Part shown: positions 37,455-46,575 of the stretch, piece after piece
Layout: each line of letters starts with the position of its first letter
Numbering within the stretch: position 1 is the first letter of the stretch
Source of the DNA: Galeopsis tetrahit
Lineage: Eukaryota; Streptophyta; Magnoliopsida; Lamiales; Lamiaceae
Length of the DNA: 64,000 bases
Reading direction: 5' to 3'
NCBI GenBank assembly: GCA_963675135.1
Contig: OY776119.1
Coordinates: 1,984,001 to 2,048,000, forward strand
Made by a program: the position numbers and the translations under genes
Notes under the pieces: generated by a model
The model's database searches: none
Seen by the model: only the letters and a program-made list of their open reading frames with translations
What the model was told of the DNA's origin: nothing

Positions 37455-37689
37455 GGGTTTGACTATATGCACCTCCATTTCGGAGAGATGCACGCCCCCG
37501 ATAGATGCACCCTCAACTGAAATTATTGATTCGGGTGAAATTTACACACTTTAGAGGCACATGTGAAACGTATTTTGATGTGGATTTCATTGAATTATAG
37601 ATAGTGATTCGGGTGGAATTTACGCATTTTAAAGCCACATGTGAAGCATGTTTTTTATGAGATTTCATTGATTTATGCATTGAATATGA

Positions 37690-39290
37690 TTGTTTAAGCC
37701 AAAATGAGAGTTGTGTTTTGTCGATTTTGTAGGAAATACGATGGAATTTGGAGCAAAACACCAACCATACTTTAGTGGATCAGGAAGAGGAGTGCACCGT
37801 TGAGTTCGTCTCGAAAAACGGAGTGGAATAATCGAAAGAATCGAGTCAATCGGACAACCAAGGCGAGAGATATGCACGAAACAAATTTTGAAGAGCCAAC
37901 TCGGCCGAGTTCCCTGACTCGGCCGAGCCCCTGATCAAGGCAGAATCTGGAACGATTTGCCACTCGGCCGAGCTCCCTGACTCGGCCGAGCTGCTGAACA
38001 AAAGTTTGGGGACTGGAACGGATTTCACTCGGCCGAGCTGCTGAGCAATTTTGAAATCTGGAACAATTAATCACTCGGCCGAGTGACCGAACTCGGCCGA
38101 GCCGCGAGGCAAACTTAGAAACTGGGACGAATTGCACTCAGCCGAGTCGTGAGATGAAGTTTGGTCCCTGGAATGAATTGCACTCGGCCGAGTGGGATAA
38201 CTCGGCCGAGTCCTGAAGAAGCCGTTTCACCCATTCGAACACCCCAACTCGGCCGAGTCTCCCCTGCTCTCGGTACCTTTTGCATATTTTGTCCAATTTC
38301 CAAGGACTTAAGTGCAATTTTCATCCTTAAGCCCTACCCCAACACTATATAAGGCCTCATTCTTAAAACCCAAGACATTCTTCCCCAATTCCTCAAATTC
38401 CACACATAGTTACACACAATTGAAGGTGATTGGGCCATTTCTTCCTCAATTCTCCATCAAATCAAGCAAGGAAGGATGCAATAGTTTGGAAATTCCATTC
38501 TCTACCACATTTTTTACTAAGCTTTCTCTTTCTTTTTAGTTAGCTATTTCATTTGGATTTTGTAATTTGATTATGTTAGCTCTTAGTTAAACATTTGTGG
38601 TTCTAAGGCATTGTAATTATTTGGATTGAAGTTTATGAACCAATTTATTGCTTTAAATGGTGTTTGTCTCTTATTTGCATGTTTAATTCTCATTTGGAAG
38701 CATGTTGTTATTGGCCATGATGATTTGCTTAATTCATTGTTAATTGGGGTAAGATTGAGAGATTTATTCCATTAATCGTATGCAAGCATGCAACCCGATA
38801 TTATTATGAGCTCGAGAGAGGATTAGTTATCAGAGAGGGAATTGAATGATCTTTGGGGCTCTTTTAGGTGGTGTGATGTTTGTAAGGTAGAGATACGAAC
38901 TTATGTCGCATGCTCCTTTGGATTAGTTAGATCGAGAGATTGATTAATTCTTCTTTTGTGATCAACCCTATATGAAGACAACCTTAATGGCCATTTGAAC
39001 GAGTTACAATTCATAAACGGATATCTAAGTGTTACATTGTCTTGGAACCCACCTTCTCATACTTGAGTTTTCATTCATGTTACCTCGTTTTCTTAGTTTG
39101 CATGTTATTTGATTGATTCTACATTACTCTTTATTGCTTATTCGTGACAATTTGCCTTCGAATTCCGTTAACAAAATACACTTTTACGCTATACCTCCTC
39201 ATGGGATCGACCTCGTACTTACTTCTCTATGATAGACACCGTATACTTGCGGTCGTTTATTCTAGTGTTGTAGAATACGTGAATCAGATA
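37690..39290 (+). repeat. Gypsy-LTR-like unit A with CTCGGCCGAG array
   Basis: It is alignable with unit B (39300-40640). Both start near AGCCAAAATGAG and share a TATA-like CACTATATAAG (about 38343). They also share CACACATAGTTACACACAAT and a long middle, then GGGATCGACCTCGTACTTAC and CTTGCGGTCGT, and end GAATACGTGAATCA. The promoter-like box followed by a leader of this kind is typical of plant Gypsy LTRs. Unit A carries the larger palindrome array (37897-38260). No gag or pol is present between the units. Confidence 0.65.
37897..38260. repeat. Array of the 10-bp palindrome CTCGGCCGAG
   Basis: Ten perfect copies and one with a single change (CTCAGCCGAG). They are often paired about 20 bp apart and separated by spacers such as CTGGAACGATTTGC and CTGCTGA. 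The units are about 60-75 bp. Each copy contains an EagI-type CGGCCG core rich in CpG. Confidence 0.9.
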
Positions 39291-39299
39291 GATTATGAT

Positions 39300-40640
39300 A
39301 ATTTGAGCCAAAATGAGGGAAATGTTGTGTTTTGTCGATTTTGTAGAAAATACGATGGAATTTGGAGCAAAACATGCCACAGTCGAGCATCGTTCTCGCC
39401 CGAGCACACCCATTTGCCCTGCATCCACATGCCACGGCCGAGCATCAGTCTCGGCCGAGCACTCCCCAATTTGCCATCCGCCGAGCACGGCCGAGCTGCC
39501 TGCTCGGCCGAGCACCTGTACGATCATATGTCCATTTTGCACGGCCGTGCTACCCCCATTTTCGATGCTTTTTCCCTATTTTAGCCATTTTTTAGGACCA
39601 ACTTGCAATTCTTGCCCCCCAACCCTATCCCAACACTATATAAGCCCTCATTCTTCAAATCAAACACACTCTCCCCCAAATTCTCAAATTCCACACATAG
39701 TTACACACAATTGGAGGTGAATTGGCCATATCTTCTTCATTTCTCCATCAAATCAAGCATGGAAGGATGCAATAGATTGAAATTTTCATTCCCCATCACA
39801 TTCTAGACTAAGCTTTCTCTTTCTTTTTATTTAGCTATTTCTTTGGATTTTTTTTATTTGATCATGCTAGTTATTGGCTAGAACACTTTTGGTTTCAGGG
39901 CTTTGTAAATATTTGGATTGAAGTTTATGAACTAATTTCTTACTTTAAATGGTGGTTGTCTCTTATTTGTATGCTTAATTCTCATTTGGAAGCATGTTGT
40001 TGTTGGCCATGATGATTTGCTTAATTTATTGTTAATTGGGATAATATTGAAATATTTATTCCATTAATCGTATGCAAGCATGCAACCCGATATTATTATG
40101 ATCTCGAGAGAGGATTAGTTATCGGAGAGGGAATTGAATGATCTTTGGGGTTATTTTAGGTGGTGTAATGTTTGTAATGTAGAAATACGAACTTATGTTG
40201 CATGCTCATTTGGATTAGTTGTATCGAGAGATTGATTAATTCTTCTTTAGTGGTCAACCCTATAAAAGAACAATCTTAATTGTCATTTGAATGAGTTACA
40301 AATCATAAATGGATTTCTAAATGTTGCAATTGCCTTGGAACCTATCTTCTCACACTTGAGTTTTCATTCGTTTTCTTCCTCTCGTCTATTTGAATTGCAT
40401 GATTTTTGATCGATTTTTCTATTACTCTCTCAATTGTTTACTTGTGACAATCTTTGGTAGGCAATTTTAGGGTAATTAACCACTCCACTTTATCGATCAC
40501 CGTCTATTTAGAATTCCGTCAACAAACTATACTTTTACACTATACCTCCTCGTGGGATCGACCTCGTACTTACTTCGCTACAATATACACCGTATACTTG
40601 CGGTCGTGTATTTTAGAGTTGTTAAATACGTGAATCAATT
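39300..40640 (+). repeat. Gypsy-LTR-like unit B (second copy)
   Basis: It begins 1,609 bp after the corresponding point of unit A and ends GTGAATCA near 40637. Its TATA-like ACTATATAAGC is at about 39636. The GC-rich array is shorter and degraded (39380-39550), with mostly ACGGCCGAG/CTCGGCCGAG variants. Divergence from A is visible in most lines. The adjacent head-to-tail arrangement may be a recombined LTR pair or a tandem capture inside the MULE. Confidence 0.65.
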
Positions 40641-41010
40641 ATCCAAAATACCCCTTCTCCTTTTTATGTATAAAATACACATTTACTACGCACACCCTTC
40701 CAAACCCTAATTCTATCTCCCTCACCCTCTTCTTCCTCCCCATTCCACCCGCCGCCGCACACCACCACTCGCCGGCAGCCGACCTCTGTCGCCGCGGCCC
40801 CCTTTGCCGGCAGCCTCCCTCTCCCTCGAGTTCGCCGGCGCGAGGACTCCCCTCCATTTTCCCCGCCCACGCCCACCCCGATCTGTAAAAAAATAATAAT
40901 TATGTCAGTCAACGACCGCGCAGGGTAGCCAGTGCGCGATCGCCCCCTCCCCCGTCAGCCGACTCAGCTCCGCACCCACGGCCGTCACGGCCTCCGCCCC
41001 GCACCAGTAA
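40640..41010. other. GC-rich, gene-like block inside the 4-kb MULE
   Basis: CCGCCGCC/GCCGGCAG-rich sequence after AAACCCTAATTCTATCTCCC, resembling a plant 5' UTR plus the start of a GC-rich exon. It ends at a splice-donor-like CAGTAAGT. No recognisable protein on either strand. It may be a captured gene fragment or an element-intrinsic island, like the block at 26430. Confidence 0.4.
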
Positions 41011-41021
41011 GTTTTTTTTTA

Positions 41022-41109
41022 ATTCGATCCTGTGTTGTCAACTACATACACTCCGGTCGACAAATCGTCGTCGACGGGAGTGTATATAGTCGACAACATA
41101 GGGTCGATT
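41022..41109. repeat. Long imperfect hairpin 1 with GTCGAC motifs
   Basis: The left arm (about 41022-41060, includes TGTTGTCAACTACATACACT) pairs with the right arm (about 41071-41109, includes AGTGTATATAGTCGACAACA) with few mismatches. The loop is short. Confidence 0.8.
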
Positions 41110-41129
41110 TTTTTAAATATTTTTTTTAA

Positions 41130-41220
41130 TTTGTTCGACTTTTGTAGGTCGACTATATATTCTCTCGTCGACAAATTGTTGTCGACGAGAGAGTATATAG
41201 TCGACAAACTAGTGTCGAAA
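41130..41220. repeat. Long near-perfect hairpin 2 with GTCGAC motifs
   Basis: The core arms 41148-41174 and 41179-41205 are 27 bp with one mismatch (GTCGACTATATATTCTCTCG against its complement). Weaker pairing extends outward. The sequence resembles hairpin 1, so the two are probably duplicates. Confidence 0.85.
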
Positions 41221-41493
41221 ATTTTAATTTTTTTTTTTTTTGAGATTATCAATTTTTTTTTTTGAGACTGTGGTGGTGGTGCCGGCGAAAGTCGAAAGTG
41301 GTAGCATCTGTTGTTGGTGGTGATAAATGTTATGGCTTAAATGTTGAATGGGGTATAGATAGTAATAGGAATGTATTTAGTAGTAGTATTTTATTGTAAG
41401 AGTATTTTAGATATTTTACATCATTATTTAATTAATAAATTAATTAAAAGGGGAGTGCATATCTCGGAAATGGAGGTGCATATAGTCAGACCC

Positions 41494-41503
41494 ATATATA
41501 AAA
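41494..41503 (+). promoter_or_regulatory. TATA-like sequence duplicated by the MULE insertion
   Basis: ATATATAAAA, of which the first nine bases are the MULE target duplication. It lies about 30-38 bp upstream of the ATG at 41532. If used as a TATA box it would leave a very short 5' UTR. Confidence 0.5.
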
Positions 41504-41531
41504 GTAACTCAGTCCAATCTTAACTTCAATA

Positions 41532-44500
41532 ATGGAACCCACGGTCCAAAAAGAAGTGCTCCGTATCCAACTCGTCACCTCCAATGACTCACCCGAGTTC
41601 ACTCACCTCTCCCACGCCTTGACTCACTCATCGCTAATCGGTCTCGACGCGGAATGGAAGCCCAATCGCCATTCATCCACCTTCCCCACCGTCGCCCTCC
41701 TCCAAATCGCATGTCAACTCGCCGACTCCGACGAGTCGCCAGTTTTTCTACTCGACCTCCAAGCGATTCAGCTGCCGTCGGTGTACGGTTTGTTGAGGAA
41801 AATGTTCGTGTCGCCTGATGTCATAAAGCTAGGGTTTAGATTTAAACAGGATTTGGTTTATTTGTCTTCGACTTTTCGTGAGCAAGGCTGCGATGCTGGT
41901 TTTGAAATAGTGAGTTTTCGTTCTGTTGTTAATTTTTAGGTATTTCATTCATTCTTATTTAGATAATGCATTTCGTTGTGTGTGAAGCTCTGAATGTCAA
42001 CATTGTTTGATATAATTGAATAACTCTGAATTAGCTCTCACCGTTTCGTAGATTGAATTGTCTTCATGCTTGGTTATTTTTAGACCATGTTATTTTTAGA
42101 CCATGTTTGATAGCTCCGATTAAACTTAGATTAACTCCATCTCATTTCATTTTTATTGGTTGTTTGATAACTTAGATTAATGATAGATTATGCCTTAAAA
42201 TGTATAAATTTAGTTATCATTCTAATCTTAGTTTAATCATCTTTGCCATCAAACCTGGCCTTAGAAAATAATGTGTTAATTAGGATAAATAGATACAGTA
42301 AGCAGATTAATGCAAAGATAGCTGCATTAGAGAGTTATATTATTAAGGATGGTAAGTTATATTTATAAGTTTCATTCTACTTAATAATTTAAGCATATTA
42401 AAGATTTAATTGGTCCTATAATCATTGCTGTGGCCATTCATAATTCTGTAACTGTTTGATATAATCGAATAACTTGAGCAGCTTCAAGATTTTGCTGAAT
42501 TTGCCCTATTTCGCACTGTTTCGTAGATTGAATTGTTATTTCTGGAATTTACCCTGTTTCTCGCCATTTTGGAAATTGCATTTGATAGTATTGGAAAATG
42601 GCTGGTTTAGAATATAATGTCTGATACACCTTGAGCTGTAGTAAGCAGGTTATCAAATTGTTTCAGCTGCATTCGAAAGTCGATGTACTATTAAGGATCA
42701 TCAGTTATAATTATAAGCTTTTATTGAGGAGATGTGCACTAAAAATATTAAGGATCATCAGTTATAATTATAAGCTTTATTGAGGAGATGTGCACTAAAA
42801 ATACATTATTCGTGGGACTCTGCAATTATTTATTTAAAAGTTGATCAAATTTTCCTCTGAAGGTGGAGCCATATATAGACATTAATTCCATATACCAATA
42901 TTTACAACCCAAACAACCGGGACGAAAGATTCCAAAACAAACAAAGAGCTTGGCGACAATTTGCAAAGAAGTTTTAGAACTTTCGCTCTCCAAGGTATGT
43001 ATTCATCAATTTTGTAAGGTTGAGAACAATAAAACTTCTTGATAGCTTTTAACACTGGCTTTGTGCCTTTTCAATTGTATTTTGTTCAGGAACTTCAGTG
43101 CAGTGACTGGTCGCTACGTCCATTATCAGAAGAGCAGAAGGCATATGCTGCCACAGATGCTCACTGTTTGATTGAAATATTTAAGGTGTTTCAAGCCAAG
43201 GTTGTTAGAGAAGGTTGAACTTCTTTAATTTCAGTGAAATAAGTTATACATTCCACTTTCCGTTGCCACTAGATATTTGGTTTAAAGTTTGCGTTATATA
43301 GTGCACTTCGTGTTTACACCCTGAGTTTTCTTATCACAGAATTCCTAGGCGCTTGTTTGTTTTGGGTTTATGGTTTTTGAAATTTAGGTAATTTTGCAAG
43401 GTGTGTGTTTCTTTTGGGATTTTAAGTAGGGTGAGATTAAGGGCGGTGTATTGATTGTGGAGTTTGTACGATTTTTTTTAGACTTTCAAAGTCTGGATTA
43501 TTCAATACGGATATTCAATATTGTATTGTTCTTCATTTTTTTCCAACCTAACTACTTCTGCTCCTTGTCTTGGATGTTTAAATCAGGCCATTCTTCTAAA
43601 CGTGGACCAAATGATTTTGATCCTGGATTAAAACAGATGTTTGAGATACCAAATGGGCATAATATGGTAACAAGAACAAAGTTTGTAGAAGCTTCTAATA
43701 TGATTCGAGCAACTGTGCGTGAATTACACAGTAGCATACAGACGAATGAGGAGGTGGATCCTGTGAAGGCATGCAATATTAGTAAACAGATAGATAACAG
43801 CCTCATGTGGATTATCAGGAAGTATGGTGACAGAATCTCATTAAAGGATTCGGACAGAAAGCCAAAATCTTCCAAAAAGAAAACTAGAAAGTCCTCTCCT
43901 AGATCAGAGCGTAAACAAAAGAATGTTGAAATTTTACAAGATTGGCAAGGCCCCCCTCCATGGGATCCATCAGTAAGAGGTGATGGATGCCCCAAGTTTT
44001 TGTGTGATGTGATGGTACGTTTTGTCGCATATTACTTTATGATCTTCTGTCATGTATATTATTTAACGGAATGAGTCGATAAGTTCTGTCAATTTCCATA
44101 CTGGTGGAGCTTGTGATATAAAATTTCAATATTTGAGCTCGTCGAAACAAAGTTGAGAGTTTAGGGACCTTTTAATTCGTTATGCCTACTGCAAAAACGT
44201 TCCTTTTCTGCCTATTCATTTGTTATTACTCCTAATAATCGAGGATGCATAATATTAATACCTCTTCTCTCAGGTTGAAGGCTTAGCAAAACACTTACGT
44301 TGTGTTGGGATAGATGCTGCAATTCCAAATTCAAGGAAGCCTGGAACCAGGTGCCATTCTAGTTAATAGCTTCATGTGCTCGTTAGTGTTAATATGTTGT
44401 GACACACGAACATCATATTATGTAATCTAAATGTCGAAAGATTGAATCTTCCGAAAAAATTCTTCAGGGAGTTAATAGATCAAGCACTAAAAGAGAAGAG

Positions 44501-45231
44501 GGTGCTCTTAACAAGGGATGCCAAGCTTTTGAAACATGAATATTTGATACAGAACCAAATATACAGACTTAATAGTCTCCTTAAAAATGACCAGCTACTT
44601 GAGGTAACTCTTACACCCATTCACTTATTTCTTTAACGGAATATTACTCCTTCCGTCTGAGAAGAGTTTTCACACTTTCCTTGTTGGTACGTCCCACGAC
44701 TATTATCAATTTATGACTGAAATTTATATGGTACAGGTAATTGATACATTTAAGCTCAAGATTTCAGAGGATCAACTAATGTCGAGGTGCACTAAATGTA
44801 ACGGGAGGTTCATCCAGAAACCTCTATCGACTGAAGAAGCCGTTGAAGCTGCTAAGGGATTTCAAGTAATTCCCAACTGTTTGTTCAACAGAAATTTAGA
44901 GTTCTGGCAGTGCATGGACTGCAATCAACTTTATTGGGAGGTACATAATCATTGTTTTAGAGATTTGAATTTGATTAATGAAAAAACGAGAGTTTTATCT
45001 CAATACTTCTTTTACGATATTCTTTGTGAATCAACATATTTGAGTTCATGTTCTTGGTATTCTTAAAATCAACGGAGTTCTCGTAGAAATTAACAATGCT
45101 CATCCAGACAAAGAGTGCGAGCCGTTCTAACATGTTCCTTTTCCGTGTACTATGATTTGCAGGGTACCCAGTATCATAATGCGGTCCAAAAGTTCATCGA
45201 TGTGTGCAAGCTAAATGAGCAGCAACTTTAA
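41532..45231 (+). CDS. 3'-5' exonuclease (DEDD, RNase D/Mut-7-like) fused to a Mut7-C domain
   Basis: Eight exons: 41532-41909, 42863-42994, 43090-43213, 43587-44014, 44274-44350, 44468-44603, 44737-44940 and 45163-45231. All are in phase and give 515 residues. The N-terminal domain (about residues 1-210) is a DEDD exonuclease: Exo I SLIGLDAEWKPN, Exo II-like VIKLGFRFKQDLVYL, Exo III YAATDAHCLIEIF. A basic linker (KSSKKKTRK) leads to the Mut7-C (DUF82) domain, with FLCDVMVEGLAKHLRCVGID, VLLTRDAKLL and a zinc ribbon (CTKCNGRF, then CMDCNQLYWEG). Related animal proteins act on RNA 3' ends and the Mut7-C fold is PIN-like; the plant substrate is not known to me. The last exons are duplicated as fragments at 50061 and 51375. 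Its promoter is interrupted by a 4-kb MULE, so expression is uncertain although the reading frame is intact. Intron 6 contains a truncated Stowaway end (about 44645-44690). Confidence 0.92.
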
Positions 45232-45702
45232 GGTAAAGTTATTATGATGCTGCTTAATTCTTAGGAGTGGAAATTTATAATCATGAGTTCATAGGTAACT
45301 TTCACTTGGACGGAGGGAGTACATTTCAAACACTCGGGATTTTACTCAATACACTCACTTGACAGTTGTATAAGATGATACGTGGTGCTAAAAAAATGTT
45401 GTACGCACGAGCGTATTCAACAAAAACTCGTGTGTCAATAGTCGTGACCTTGCAAAAAGCAATCTCATATCTTCAAACTGGTATAGTTTCTTCCTTTCTT
45501 CACGAGCTATCGGGATCAACTGAGCTTTGAAATACCTTACCCAATAGGCTCATGTCATCATGTGCCATTTTGAATTTAGAATATTTTACAGTTAAAATTT
45601 TATTATGACAGAAGTATTATGTGTATCATACCCATTAATTTTATTGTTGTATAAACTTAATTGTTACGAGTCTAATTTTGTGTCTTATGACTACTCCATG
45701 TG
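45232..45702. other. Gap between the exonuclease gene and a Copia remnant
   Basis: It holds the exonuclease 3' UTR and a lone Stowaway-type right end (GGACGGAGGGAGTAC near 45305). No gene. Confidence 0.5.
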
Positions 45703-45990
45703 AGAACAAAAATGTAATGTTTTTTAGTCAAAACTAGGTTGCTTGCACACGTGTCAAACATATTGATATCGACTATCACTTTGTTCGCGAATTGGTTTCC
45801 TCGGGACGACTCCATACTTTATTTGTCCCTTCTCATCTTCAAATTGTGGATATCTTCACTAAAGGTCTGCCTCGTCCCAACTTCGAATTGTTACATTCTA
45901 AGCTTTGTGTTCATTTACATAATTACATCTCCAACATCGCTTGACGGGATGAATAAGAAATAATGTATGTGTTAGAAAATAATCTTGTAT
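45703..45990 (+). pseudogene. Copia polyprotein 3' remnant (RNase H C-terminus)
   Basis: Broken frames encode KHIDID.HFVRELVSSGR and IVDIFTKGLPRPNFELLHSK, the end of a Copia RNase H domain. The same sequence, with its downstream flank (GTGTTAGAAAATAAT, CTTTACATAGTGAATTATT), recurs at about 54410-54850. That links the regions upstream of the two receptor kinase genes. Confidence 0.8.
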
Positions 45991-46575
45991 TTATGTTATC
46001 ATTATCATTGTAAATATTCTCAAATATATGTTTGTTGTATTTTCTTATTTCTTTCACTTGTAAATCCTTTACATAGTGAATTATTCGCATCACTTCATTA
46101 ACGTTGATCCAATACATATTCTTGTACATTAAAGTGTTCAAATTCTAGATCAATTCCTATGTTCCACCCTATTGGATCGATCTTTTAACAAATGCTGTCT
46201 CCATTATTACCATTATTATGTGGTGTTGATTATTTTTTAACATGACACGTGTTAATAAACTAGATAGTAAAAAATAAAAAACTGACACAAATGATCTCAT
46301 ACCATTGAATTCTGAGTCCACCAACTCCAGTACTATTTGAGATAGATGACATTTCATTTGAAGAAGAAATCAATTGATTAAACCAATATTTTAATTGGCT
46401 TCAAATTTGCGAAGCTTCCTCCATCTTTGAATATTCTTCAAGTCTTCTCTGATTGGCTTGTGAAGCTTCCTCCATCTTTCTTCTCTGTAAGTCAATGCTA
46501 CAACTAAAATATCTCCTTTACTACTGAGACTCTGAGAAGACTCAATCAATCATCCATCTTTGATTCCAATTAATC

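Larger units (their letters stand above)
37455..41493. mobile_element. 4,039-bp Mutator-like element inserted in a gene promoter
   Basis: The 39-bp terminal inverted repeats differ at three positions (starts GGGTTTGACTATATGCACCT and, inverted, GGGTCTGACTATATGCACCT). A perfect 9-bp direct repeat ATATATAAA flanks it (37446-37454 and 41494-41502). The interior holds an 80-bp subterminal doublet (37529-37600, 37607-37678), two LTR-like units, a GC-rich block and two long hairpins. There is no transposase ORF, so it is non-autonomous. The repeat ends differ from those of the MULE at 25827, so the two belong to different families. Confidence 0.9.

Noticed and set aside
37772..38137. A 121-residue Arg/Ser-rich protein on the minus strand
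   Set aside because: It is produced by translation of the CTCGGCCGAG palindrome array inside an LTR-like unit.
37897..38260. A CRISPR-like or bacterial repeat array
   Set aside because: The repeat is a 10-bp palindrome with similar, not unique, spacers, embedded in a eukaryotic LTR.
43451..43586. An alternative start for the exonuclease C-terminal half at 43451
   Set aside because: This stretch is the intron upstream of exon 4; the frame joins the upstream exons cleanly through the acceptor before 43587.
45739..45963. An independent small gene upstream of receptor kinase copy 1
   Set aside because: The correct frame encodes a broken Copia RNase H end and the same sequence recurs at 54410.
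46139..46423. A separate gene between the Copia remnant and receptor kinase copy 1
   Set aside because: Only chance ORFs, with the region alignable to the non-coding flank upstream of copy 2.
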